Program-made: the position numbers and the translations under genes | Assembly (NCBI RefSeq): GCF_019880305.1 | Contig: NZ_CP082301.1 | Coordinates: 248,001 to 312,000 of the forward strand | DNA length: 64,000 nt | Source: Streptomyces decoyicus | GTDB lineage: Bacteria > Actinomycetota > Actinomycetes > Streptomycetales > Streptomycetaceae | Direction of reading: 5' to 3' | Part shown: piece by piece, positions 50,502 through 58,394 of the stretch | Numbering within the stretch: position 1 is the first letter of the stretch | How the letters are laid out: each line of letters opens with the position of its first letter | Notes under the pieces: model-generated | Databases searched by the model: none | What the model was told of the DNA's origin: nothing | The model's input: the letters and a program-made list of their open reading frames with translations, nothing else

Positions 50502-52169
50502 ATGAGCGTCGAGCCACAACTGACAGCCCCCGCCAGCAGCCATCGGCCCCCGCCCACCGAGGCACCCGTCGGCAAAGCCACCGACGAGACCCTGGAGGAC
50601 TACACCCTCCGGTTCGCCCCGCGCAGCTACCGCCGTTGGACACCGATGGTCGTGGCGACCACCGCACTGGGCGGCATTGCGTACATGGCCGACTTCTCGA
50701 TCGGTGCGGGCATCGGCCTCACGCACGGCACGGGGAACGCACTGGCCGCGATCCTCCTCGCCGCGGTGGTCATCTTCGTCACCGGCTTCCCCCTCGCCTA
50801 CTACGCGGCGCGCTACAACATCGACCTGGACCTGATCACCCGGGGTTCGGGCTTCGGCTACTACGGCTCGGTACTGACCAGCGTCATCTTCGCCAGCTTC
50901 ACCTTCATCTTCTTCGCCCTCGAAGGCTCGATCATGGCGCAGGGCCTGAAGCTGGGCTTCGGGCTGCCCCTGTGGCTGGGCTATGTGATGTCGACCTGCA
51001 TGGTGATCCCCCTGGTCATCTACGGGATGAAGGCGCTGAGCAAGCTTCAGGTCTGGACGACCCCGATCTGGCTGCTGCTGATGGTGGGACCGCTGCTCTA
51101 CCTGGTCGCCACCGACCCCGGCACGGTGCACACCTTCCTCACGTACAAAGGCTCCCAGGGCGACGGGGGGATCAACGCCGCCTCGGTGCTGCTCGGCGCG
51201 GGCGTGTGTCTGTCGCTGATCGCGCAGATCGGCGAACAGGTCGACTATCTGCGCTTCATGCCTCCCAGGACCGCGCAGAACCGGCGCGCCTGGTGGACGG
51301 CCGTGGTGATGGCGGGCCCCGGATGGGTCGTACTCGGCGCACTCAAGCAGGCCATCGGTGTCTTCCTGGCCGTCTACATCCTCGCCGAGGCGGGCGCGGC
51401 CTCGGCCACCGAGCCCATCCAGCAGTTCACCGGCGCCTTCACGGCCATGATGCCGTCCTGGCTGGTCATCCCGCTGGCCGTGGTGCTGGTCGTGATCAGC
51501 CAGATCAAGATCAACGTCACCAATGCCTACTCCGGTTCGCTGGCGTGGACGAACTCCTTCACCCGGGTCACCAAGCGCTATCCGGGCCGGATGGTGTTCG
51601 TGCTCGCCAATCTGGCGTTCGCACTGACGCTGATGGAGGCGGACATGTTCAGCTTCCTCAACAGCATCCTGGGGTTCTATTCCAATTGCGCCATCGCCTG
51701 GATCGTCACGGTCGCCACCGACATCATCGTCAACAAGTACCTGCTCAAAATCTCCCCGCAGGCCCCCGAGTTCCGCCGCGGGATGCTCTACGCGGTCAAC
51801 CCGGTGGGAGTGGTCGCCTTCACCGCCGCTTCCGGCCTGTCGATCGCCATGTACTTCCACGCCCTGGGTGACGCTCTCCAGCCGTACTCGCCTGTCGCGG
51901 CAGCTCTCCTCGCCTTCGTCCTCACCCCGTTGATGGCCGTCCTGACCAAGGGCCGGTTCTATCTGCGGCGCACCTCCGACGGGATCGACGCTCCGCTGCT
52001 GGATCCGGACGGCAACCCCAGTGCGGCCCTGTACGAGTGCCATGTCTGCCGACAGGAGTTCGAGCGCCCGGACCTCGCCGCCTGCCACCGTCATGCCGCG
52101 GTGGTCTGCTCCCTGTGCCTGAGCACCGACAGGACCGGTGCTCACGTCCTGCCGGCGGCGCCTGCTTGA
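50502..52169 (+). CDS. NCS1-type nucleobase/hydantoin permease with C-terminal zinc-ribbon tail
   Basis: A 555-residue protein. The N-terminal ~500 residues form about 12 helices of the purine-cytosine/allantoin permease family, including GGIAYMADFSIGAGIG and FPLAYYAARYNIDLDL. After the last helix, ~60 residues carry YECHVCRQEFERP, CHRH and CSLCLSTD, a pattern of two CxxC pairs that would bind zinc. The same cysteine cluster occurs in solute-carrier/histidine-kinase hybrids (CbrA-like), where it links the carrier to the kinase. Here it ends without a kinase. It may be a truncated sensor-carrier or dock to a separate regulator. ATG 50502 follows AGGAGGT. Confidence 0.85.
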   Translation: MSVEPQLTAPASSHRPPPTEAPVGKATDETLEDYTLRFAPRSYRRWTPMVVATTALGGIAYMADFSIGAGIGLTHGTGNALAAILLAAVVIFVTGFPLAYYAARYNIDLDLITRGSGFGYYGSVLTSVIFASFTFIFFALEGSIMAQGLKLGFGLPLWLGYVMSTCMVIPLVIYGMKALSKLQVWTTPIWLLLMVGPLLYLVATDPGTVHTFLTYKGSQGDGGINAASVLLGAGVCLSLIAQIGEQVDYLRFMPPRTAQNRRAWWTAVVMAGPGWVVLGALKQAIGVFLAVYILAEAGAASATEPIQQFTGAFTAMMPSWLVIPLAVVLVVISQIKINVTNAYSGSLAWTNSFTRVTKRYPGRMVFVLANLAFALTLMEADMFSFLNSILGFYSNCAIAWIVTVATDIIVNKYLLKISPQAPEFRRGMLYAVNPVGVVAFTAASGLSIAMYFHALGDALQPYSPVAAALLAFVLTPLMAVLTKGRFYLRRTSDGIDAPLLDPDGNPSAALYECHVCRQEFERPDLAACHRHAAVVCSLCLSTDRTGAHVLPAAPA

Positions 52170-52364
52170 TACAGCGGCCACGGCAGTCAACACCGACAGC
52201 CATATCACCTAAAAGTCTGCTCTTCGCGTCCGCTGTCTCTGGAGTGGGAGCCGGTGGGGAACGACAGCCTTGTACGGGCGGCTCACAGCCGTGGCGCAAC
52301 GCGCCCTAGGGGGTGTCGCAGCGCCATGTGCCGTAGTTCTTCCACCAGTTAAGGAGACTGACCG

Positions 52365-52595
52365 ATGGCTCACCGGATCAAGACTGCCCTCGCGACTGCG
52401 GGCGCCTGCGCCGTCGTCCTCGGCGGGGCAGGTATGGCCACCGCCGACAGCGGCGCCCAGTCGGCCGCCGTCAACTCACCCGGCATCGTGTCCGGCAACG
52501 TCATCCAGGCTCCCATCCATATTCCGGTCCATGTCTGCGGCAACACCATCAGCGTCATCGGACTGCTCAACCCCGCCTTCGGCGACCCCTGCTGA
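52365..52595 (+). CDS. chp: Short chaplin
   Basis: A 76-residue secreted protein: Sec signal (residues 1-27, ending ATAD), then one chaplin domain: SPGIVSGNVIQAPIHIPVHVCGNTISVIGLLNPAFGDPC with two cysteines for a disulfide. Short chaplins assemble into amyloid films that coat aerial hyphae and spores and lower surface tension. ATG 52365 follows AAGGAG. Terminated by a hairpin just after. Which of the ChpD-H types it is could not be settled by eye. Confidence 0.93.
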   Translation: MAHRIKTALATAGACAVVLGGAGMATADSGAQSAAVNSPGIVSGNVIQAPIHIPVHVCGNTISVIGLLNPAFGDPC

Positions 52596-52662
52596 GCGAC
52601 TGACGCCCTCTCGGCGCATGGTGGTTCGGGCGGCCGGCGTCTCCCGACGTCCGCCGCCCGAT

Positions 52663-52692
52663 GCGGCCCCCGGGTGCAATCCCGGGGGCCGC
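52663..52692 (+). terminator. Chaplin terminator
   Basis: GCGGCCCCCGGG (52663-52674) and CCCGGGGGCCGC (52681-52692) form a perfect 12-bp stem with a 6-nt loop, followed by TTTC. Confidence 0.9.
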
Positions 52693-52711
52693 TTTCACGC
52701 CGGAAAACGCC

Positions 52712-52870
52712 GTGCGCGGCGTCGTGGGCCGGTATAGCGTCAGCGCTGATGCCCGGGTCGAACACTGCTGGTTCGAGGTCGTCCTTCTCGGCCGGCCGGG
52801 CGTGGGGCCGCACGCCGGGCATATGGAGGCCATCCGGGAGCTTCTCGACGGCCAGAAGGGCTACTACTGA
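52712..52870 (+). CDS. Possible 52-residue hypothetical protein or gene remnant
   Basis: A frame starting at GTG 52712 with GGAAA upstream (VRGVVGRYSVSADARVEHCW, ending RELLDGQKGYY) has clear third-position GC bias, but no recognisable family. It is convergent with the short rho gene, 11 bp away. It could equally be the C-terminal remnant of a longer gene. Confidence 0.35.
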   Translation: MRGVVGRYSVSADARVEHCWFEVVLLGRPGVGPHAGHMEAIRELLDGQKGYY

Positions 52871-52881
52871 CGGGGCGCAGT

Positions 52882-54084
52882 TCAGCCGCCCGGGGCGGTG
52901 AGCTGCACCTGCCGCAGAAACGTCGCGTTGTCGGGCGTGCGCCGGACCTTGTCGAGCAGAGACTCCAGACCCGTCTGCCCGTCCCCGGTCCGGAGGGCGC
53001 GGCGCAGTCGGCGCGTGGCGGTCAACTCGGCTTCCGGAAGCAATAGTTCCTCGCGGCGGGTGCCCGAGGCGGTGACATTGACCGCCGGATAGAGCCGCTT
53101 GCCGGCGAGTGCGCGGTCCAGGCGGAGTTCCATATTGCCGGTGCTCTTCAATTCCTCGAAGAAGTAATCGTCGGCCCGGGAACCGGTCTCCACCAGCGCC
53201 GTGGCGAGGATGGTCAGCGACCCGCCCTCTTCCGCGAGACGTGCCGCGCCGAAGAGCCGCTTGGGGCCGAGGAGCGCGGCGGCGTCCACACCTCCGCTCA
53301 GCGTCCGGCCGCCCGACGTGGCGGCGTTGTTGTGCGCCCGGCACAGACGGGTGAGGGAGTCGAGGAGCAGCACGACGTCCTGGCCCTGCTCGACGAGTCG
53401 TTTGGCGCGTTCCACTGCCAGTTCGGCGAGGGCGATGTGCTCTTTCGCCGGCCGGTCGAAGGTCGAGGCGAGCACCTCTCCGCGCACCGAACGGCGCATG
53501 TCGGTGACTTCCTCCGGTCGTTCGTCGATCAGCACGACCATCAAGTGGGATGCGGGGTGGTTCTCGGCGACGGCGGCGGCGAGTTGTTGCAGCAGTACCG
53601 TCTTTCCGGTCTTCGGCGGGGCCACGATCAGCCCCCGTTGTCCCTTGCCGATCGGTGCGACCAGATCGACGATGCGCGGTGTCAGGCCGCCGTTCGGCCT
53701 TTCGAGGCGCATACGGTGCCGCGGGTGCAGCGGCGTGAGATCACGGAAATGCGGCCGCCCGCGCAAGGCGTCCGGCCGGCGTCCATTGACCGATTCGAGC
53801 TGCGCGAGCGAGCGCGGCCGGCTGCACGTCCCTACGACGAAATCGCCTTTGCGCAGGCCCGCTCCACGGATCAGCGCTGCGGGCACCCGGACGTCGACGG
53901 GCGAGGCAAGGCAGCCCGCCCTGCGAAGAAACCCGCATTCCTGCCGGTCGTTCGCGATATCCAGGACGCCGGCCGCCGAGACGGCGGATTGCGCCGAGGC
54001 TGCCGCAGCAGGCCGTTCAAGGGGGACGGCAGCAGAACGGGAAACGTTCATGGTGGACGTGCCGATGTGGGTATCAGTCGTCAT
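52882..54084 (-). CDS. Short Rho-like transcription termination factor (paralogue)
   Basis: A 400-residue Rho homologue. RNA-binding cold-shock-like domain at about residues 38-100 (GVLDIANDRQECGFLRR, VPAALIRGAGLRKGDFVVG), Walker A APPKTGKT (155-162), Walker B VVLLLDSLTRL, Q-loop GGRTLSGGVDAAALLGPKRLFGAAR and R-loop GSRADDYFFEELKSTGNMELRLDR. It lacks the long Arg-rich N-terminal extension of the housekeeping streptomycete Rho (about 650-700 residues), so it is probably a second, shorter copy. ATG 54084 has GAGAGGA upstream; the ~320-bp leader upstream could allow Rho-dependent autoregulation. Divergent from a methyltransferase gene. Bicyclomycin tolerance is one possible role. Confidence 0.88.
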   Translation of the reverse strand: MTTDTHIGTSTMNVSRSAAVPLERPAAAASAQSAVSAAGVLDIANDRQECGFLRRAGCLASPVDVRVPAALIRGAGLRKGDFVVGTCSRPRSLAQLESVNGRRPDALRGRPHFRDLTPLHPRHRMRLERPNGGLTPRIVDLVAPIGKGQRGLIVAPPKTGKTVLLQQLAAAVAENHPASHLMVVLIDERPEEVTDMRRSVRGEVLASTFDRPAKEHIALAELAVERAKRLVEQGQDVVLLLDSLTRLCRAHNNAATSGGRTLSGGVDAAALLGPKRLFGAARLAEEGGSLTILATALVETGSRADDYFFEELKSTGNMELRLDRALAGKRLYPAVNVTASGTRREELLLPEAELTATRRLRRALRTGDGQTGLESLLDKVRRTPDNATFLRQVQLTAPGG

Positions 54085-54408
54085 GGTGTCCTCTCGGGAC
54101 CTTCCTACAGGGGCCGTTGTGGGAGGGGAATCCGGCAGCAAAGGGCGGTGAGATCACGCCCCGCAGGCGGGCAGAAGGCCCGCGGCCGGAAAGGAAAAGT
54201 GGAGCCGCATCGCTGAACTGCGGGTGTGGAACTGTCCGTGCTGGATCGCCGGTCGAGAAAAGACGGGCGCGACAGTGATGCGCAAACAATGCAAGGGAAG
54301 TTAAGCACCGGCGCCGAAATTGCGGCAAGCACAAATGCGTTCCGTTTGCACGGTACCACACGGCGCGGCCGATGCGGCATGGTGCGGACCGGTTCTATGC
54401 TGAGGGCA
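54085..54408. other. Divergent spacer, long leader of the short rho gene
   Basis: A 324-bp region between the short rho and methyltransferase starts. It is AT-richer around 54250-54350. No dyad or further gene was recognised. A TATGCT at about 54396-54401, 8 bp before the methyltransferase ATG at 54409, may be its -10 box and would make the transcript leaderless. Confidence 0.4.
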
Positions 54409-55140
54409 ATGTTCGCACCTCAGGGTCCCACCGTCCGTGAACTCGCCGTGCAGGCGCTGTCCTCCGTCGAGCGCGGCTATGACCTGCTCGCGCCGAAATT
54501 CGACCACACGCCGTTCCGGACCCCGGAAGCGGTGCTGACGCCCGTGGCACAAGCACTGCGGAGGCTCGGGCCGTTCGACAGCGGCCTCGACCTGTGCTGC
54601 GGGACCGGGGCGGGCATGGACGTACTGGGGCAGGTCTGCCGGGAGCGGGTCACCGGAATCGATCTCAGCGCGGGCATGCTGGCCGAGGGCCGCGCCGGTG
54701 AGCGGGTGACCGCGGGCGCGCCGCGTACCGAGTGGGTGCGTGCGGACGCGCGGGCGCTGCCCTTCGGGCCGGTCTTCGACCTCGCGGTGAGCTTCGGTGC
54801 GTTCGGGCATTTTCTGCCCCGGGAGCGGCCGGGGCTGTTCGCGCAGGTGCACTCCGTTCTGCGGCCCGGTGGCCGGTTCGTCTTCCCGATCGGGGCTCCG
54901 CCGCGGCCGGGGTCGCCCGGCTACTGGACGTTGCTGGCTTTCGACGCGGCGATGCGGGTCCGCAATGCACTGTGGCGGCCGAGCTTCGTCATGTACTACC
55001 GGACGTTCCGGCTCGCCGACGTGCGTGCGGAGCTGATGCGTACGGGCTTCGATGTGCAGCTGTACGCCCTGCCGGAGCTCGGCCGGCGCCCCGACGGCAG
55101 CCCGCGGTGCCGTCTGGTGGTGGCCACGCGGGCTGCCTGA
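54409..55140 (+). CDS. Class I SAM-dependent methyltransferase
   Basis: A 243-residue methyltransferase. LDLCCGTGAGMDVLGQV is motif I, VTGIDLSAGMLAEGRA motif II, VRADARALPFGPVFDLAVSFGAFGHF motif IV. LRPGGRFVFPIGAPP is the strand-5 motif. The C-terminal ~90 residues (SPGYWTLLAFDAAMRVRNALWRP onward) are a helical cap. Acceptor unknown. ATG 54409 chosen because the family N-terminus (ERGYDLLAPKFDHTPF) begins 26 residues later; ATG 54397 is an alternative. Convergent with the MBL gene. Confidence 0.85.
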   Translation: MFAPQGPTVRELAVQALSSVERGYDLLAPKFDHTPFRTPEAVLTPVAQALRRLGPFDSGLDLCCGTGAGMDVLGQVCRERVTGIDLSAGMLAEGRAGERVTAGAPRTEWVRADARALPFGPVFDLAVSFGAFGHFLPRERPGLFAQVHSVLRPGGRFVFPIGAPPRPGSPGYWTLLAFDAAMRVRNALWRPSFVMYYRTFRLADVRAELMRTGFDVQLYALPELGRRPDGSPRCRLVVATRAA

Positions 55141-55155
55141 GGAGGGGGCGCGCCG

Positions 55156-56070
55156 TCACCACCGCACTTCGGTGAAGTCGACGGGCTGCGGCCGGAGTTC
55201 GCGGGTACGCGCCGTCAGCTGTCCGAGGCGGCGCGTCATCTCCCCTGCGGGGAGCTGCTTGCGGTCACCATGGCCGGGCAGCACCCACTCGAAGCGCAGC
55301 CGAGGGGTGGTGCGTGCCAGGGAGGCGGCCAGTTCCACGATCGAGTACCAGGTGACGGAGGCGGCTACCTCCAGATCTCCTGTGGTGCGTGACCAGTAGA
55401 AACTGTCGCCGCTGAAGCAGTAGCGCGTATCGGCGAGGTAGAGCACGCTGCCGCGCGTATGGCCGGGGAGCGGATACGCGGTGACGCCCTCGCCGATCTC
55501 GACCGGGTCGGTGCCCCGCATGATGCGGTCCGCGTCCGGAGCGGCGTCGAGATCGCCCTCGTGGATCCACAGCCGGGCCCCGAACCGGTCGGCGTAGCGG
55601 CGGCCGTGTGCCGCGTGGTCCCGGTGCGTGAGCAGGACGTCGGTGACCGGGCCCAGCGCCTCGTAGCGGTCGGCCAGACCGCTGCTCCACCGGGGCGTAT
55701 CGATCATCATCAGGTGTCCGGCGGGCCGGCGCAGCAGGTAGGAGTTCGCACCGGCCGTGTGGCGGGAGTTGTGGCCGCAGAGCTGGACGGTGTCGTCCAG
55801 CGCGAGGGGAAAGGGGTCGAGGTCGGGGGTGAGGCGCCGGGCGGGGTGCCGGATCGACCGGGTGTGGCAGGCGAACGCGGCGGCATACAACTGCCGGTTC
55901 TGCGCCTCGTTTTCCGGCTGCCGGAACACTTCCGCGCGTCCGTTCCTCTCGCGGATCACCTCAGGTGCGAGCTGCCTGGCGACATCACAGTTGGTGCAGC
56001 GCGCGTCGACGTGCCAGCCTCCGCCGGTCTCCTCCTCCGGTACCCCCGCGGGTAACAGCTTCTCGGTCAT
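55156..56070 (-). CDS. MBL-fold metallohydrolase with N-terminal ferredoxin-like Cys domain
   Basis: A 304-residue two-part protein. The N-terminal ~75 residues (VDARCTNCDVARQLAPEVI, AFACHTRSI) carry three cysteines in a ferredoxin-like arrangement known from MBL hydrolases fused to a small iron-sulfur domain. The C-terminal metallo-beta-lactamase fold includes THRDHAAHG (metal-binding HxxxDH region), YPLPGHTRGSVLYL and FSGDSFYWS and the final LPGHGDRK. Its substrate is not known; the arrangement suggests redox-linked hydrolysis or a persulfide-type reaction. Start ATG 56070. Confidence 0.82.
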   Translation of the reverse strand: MTEKLLPAGVPEEETGGGWHVDARCTNCDVARQLAPEVIRERNGRAEVFRQPENEAQNRQLYAAAFACHTRSIRHPARRLTPDLDPFPLALDDTVQLCGHNSRHTAGANSYLLRRPAGHLMMIDTPRWSSGLADRYEALGPVTDVLLTHRDHAAHGRRYADRFGARLWIHEGDLDAAPDADRIMRGTDPVEIGEGVTAYPLPGHTRGSVLYLADTRYCFSGDSFYWSRTTGDLEVAASVTWYSIVELAASLARTTPRLRFEWVLPGHGDRKQLPAGEMTRRLGQLTARTRELRPQPVDFTEVRW

Positions 56071-56309
56071 GACAGGTCCGTCCCTTCTGGTCCGGATGGG
56101 CAGGTGAATGAGTGGTCAGCGCACGCCGACAACAGAAGTACCCCGCCGTGGACCGGAAGCGGAAGAGGGGGCGGATCTTGTGCTTTGCGCCGGGAACGTC
56201 TCTGCCGGGCAGCCGGCGGACGCAGAGAAATGGGCGTTTTGTGGAGGTATGCCGTGTCTGCTGACCGGATGCTGTGAGCGGCAAGGCAGAGCTCCGGTCC
56301 CGCGACGTT

Positions 56310-56780
56310 TCAGACGGCCGTGCTGCACGCGGCGCGCAGCCGGCGAAGGGTCACCCGCATGCCGACGCGATTGCGGGCGGCGCGGCGGGCGGCCGGGGTT
56401 CCGGTGAAGACCAGTCCCAGCAGTTCGGCGATCCGGCGACGCCATCCGCGGCGCCGGAGGTCGATCCAGTATTCGGTGACCAGCGTGCCGTGCTCCGTCG
56501 GGATCAGGCGATAGCCCCAGCGCGCGACCGGCAGGCCGAACGTGATGTTGTCGAAGGCGAACTCCCTGCCGGGGTCGGCGATGACGATCCGGCAGGTGGC
56601 GAACCAGATCCAGCAGGCTTTCCGGTTGACTCCCACGAAGCGGTCGCCGCGGGGCCACACCCCGATGACCTCGGGGCTCCAGTCCTTCATCCGCCGGATG
56701 TCCGCGAGGGCCGCGTAGACGGCTTGCGGAGGGAGGGGGACCTCCAGGGATTCCTCCACGCTCCATACCCGGGCGGTCAC
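56310..56780 (-). CDS. SRPBCC (polyketide cyclase/START-like) family protein
   Basis: A 156-residue protein: VEESLEVPLPPQAVYAALADIRRMKDWSPEVIGVWPRGDRFVGVNR is the typical opening of Polyketide_cyc2-type proteins with the PPQAVYAAL helix. The C-terminal part has the usual long helix. It binds hydrophobic ligands. GTG start 56780 overlaps the stop of the upstream hydrolase gene, so the two are co-translated. The pair is controlled by the divergent TetR repressor upstream. Confidence 0.84.
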   Translation of the reverse strand: MTARVWSVEESLEVPLPPQAVYAALADIRRMKDWSPEVIGVWPRGDRFVGVNRKACWIWFATCRIVIADPGREFAFDNITFGLPVARWGYRLIPTEHGTLVTEYWIDLRRRGWRRRIAELLGLVFTGTPAARRAARNRVGMRVTLRRLRAACSTAV

Positions 56781-57532
56781 TGCGCGGTCTCCGGCGCCCA
56801 CGAGCCGCGCATCCCGGCCGTGACGACCGTGGCGGCATCGAGAACATGACGGGTGAGGTCCGGCGTATCAGTGAGGCTGGTGATGTGTCCGCAGCCCGGC
56901 CGGATGATGAGGCGCCCGTCGCGGCAGGCGTTGAGGAAGAGGCGTTCGTCGCGGCGGAAGTGGTCGCGCTCGCCGTTCACCAGCCAGACCGGACCCGGAT
57001 ACGCGGAGAGCGATGCCCGCGGATCCATCTCACGAACCGCCTTGACGACGCTCGGTGCGACCTCGCTGCTCAGTCCGCCGGAGACCATGGCGTGCGCCTG
57101 GGGGCGGGGCAGGGCACGGCGGAACGCGAAGGCGCTGAGCCGATCGGCCTGTCGAGGATGTCCGGCCGCGAGCCGCGCCGCCCCCCGGTAGACGGCACCG
57201 AACAGCCCGCGCGGGACCGCCGTACAGCCCATGGCGACCATGCCGAGGACGCGGTCCGGATGGGCACCGGCGGTGGCAAGGGCGACATAGCCGCCCAGGG
57301 ACAGCCCCACCAGCAGTGCGCGGCCGCCGAGTTCGTCCACGGCTGCGGTCACCGCCGCCACGGCGCCGGGGATGCTGAACGGCTCGCCTCTCCGGCTCCC
57401 GTGGCCGGGCAGGTCGGGCGCCGCCACGGGATGGCGCTTTCCGATCGTGTGGATCACGGGTCGCCACATCGCACCGCTCACACGCGTGCCGTGCACGAAA
57501 ACGATGGGCAGACCGGCTTCATTGGGCTCCAT
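56777..57532 (-). CDS. Alpha/beta hydrolase, TetR-controlled
   Basis: A 251-residue hydrolase: IVFVHGTRVSGAMWRPVI (oxyanion), PDLPGHGSRRG, LVGLSLGGYVALATAG (nucleophile Ser), VWLVNGERDHFR (Asp) and RPGCGHITSLT (His). ATG 57532. Divergent from the TetR gene with a perfect 20-bp palindrome between them, at the place expected for its promoter. Overlaps the SRPBCC gene. The pair may process a small hydrophobic molecule sensed by TetR. Confidence 0.87.
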   Translation of the reverse strand: MEPNEAGLPIVFVHGTRVSGAMWRPVIHTIGKRHPVAAPDLPGHGSRRGEPFSIPGAVAAVTAAVDELGGRALLVGLSLGGYVALATAGAHPDRVLGMVAMGCTAVPRGLFGAVYRGAARLAAGHPRQADRLSAFAFRRALPRPQAHAMVSGGLSSEVAPSVVKAVREMDPRASLSAYPGPVWLVNGERDHFRRDERLFLNACRDGRLIIRPGCGHITSLTDTPDLTRHVLDAATVVTAGMRGSWAPETAQ

Positions 57533-57553
57533 GCCCGGCACGCTACAGCAAAC

Positions 57554-57573
57554 ACAACGCAACGTTGCGTTGT
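57554..57573. promoter_or_regulatory. Perfect 20-bp TetR operator
   Basis: The palindrome ACAACGCAACGTTGCGTTGT lies between the divergent hydrolase (start 57532) and TetR (57595) genes, 21 bp from each start, and so would control both. The half-site AACGCAAC is flanked by an AT-rich stretch. Confidence 0.85.
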
Positions 57574-57594
57574 TTTTGGTGCTAATCTCGCCCC

Positions 57595-58185
57595 ATGAGT
57601 GAGAAGCGGAGCGAGGCGCGGCAGGGCGGCGGCCCACGGAAGGCGCAGGAAATCTTCGACGCCACACTGGATCTGCTCGCGGAAAAGGGTTACGAGGGGC
57701 TGACCATCGAGGGGGTCGCCCAGCGATCCGGCGTCAACAAGACCACGATCTACCGCTGGTGGCCGTCCAAGGGAGCCCTCCTGGGCGCCGCACTCATCGG
57801 CGCGCGCCAACTGGAGCTCACGGCCCCCGACACCGGCAGCCTCGAAGGGGACCTGGAGGCCCTGCTGCGCACGATCGTGACCCTGCTCACCACGCGACCG
57901 GCCTCCGATATCACCGTCTCCGTACTGGGAGCCGTCACCCACAGCCCGGAACTCGCCGCACACGTGAAGGACTTCCTCGCCGACCGGATCGCCCGCGAGC
58001 AGCCCGTGTTCGACCGGGCCGTCGCACGCGGCGAGATCGCGGCGGACACCGACCGCATGCTGCTGGTGGACCTGCTGGCCGGGGCCGCGTGGGTGCGTGT
58101 CGCGCTGCGCCAGCTCCCCCTCGAGAAGGACTTTGCGGCGCGGGCCGTACACACCGTCCTCAACGGGGCGCGCGCCGCCGGGTAA
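57595..58185 (+). CDS. TetR-family repressor
   Basis: A 196-residue TetR regulator. HTH: KAQEIFDATLDLLAEKGYEGLTIEGVAQRSGVNKTTIYRWWPSKGALLGAAL. C-terminal TetR_C_33-like domain (LLRTIVTLLTTRPASDITV). The divergent hydrolase and SRPBCC genes and its own gene share the perfect palindrome at 57554-57573. Confidence 0.9.
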   Translation: MSEKRSEARQGGGPRKAQEIFDATLDLLAEKGYEGLTIEGVAQRSGVNKTTIYRWWPSKGALLGAALIGARQLELTAPDTGSLEGDLEALLRTIVTLLTTRPASDITVSVLGAVTHSPELAAHVKDFLADRIAREQPVFDRAVARGEIAADTDRMLLVDLLAGAAWVRVALRQLPLEKDFAARAVHTVLNGARAAG

Positions 58186-58270
58186 CGCCCGGCGACCGGC
58201 TCTCCAGGAGCTACGGCGGGACCTGATGCTGCCTCCGTTTCGGGCCCTTGTAAAGGGTCTGTTTCACTAT

Positions 58271-58303
58271 CAACTACAACTTTACTAATTCTTGGTGTAG
58301 TTG
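58271..58303. promoter_or_regulatory. Inverted repeat in the promoter of the ETX-like gene
   Basis: CAACTACA (58271-58278) and TGTAGTTG (58296-58303) are perfect 8-bp arms, 17 bp apart, in an unusually AT-rich stretch about 90 bp before the secreted protein's start. A regulator or a terminator of the TetR gene are the possibilities; the spacing favours an operator. Confidence 0.5.
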
Positions 58304-58394
58304 TCACAGATTTCACACCAGTCTCAAACGCAACAGCGACGAATGCCACACGGACTCGTCGCTTTCACAAGGCTGGGCGAGAGGCAACAGCACG

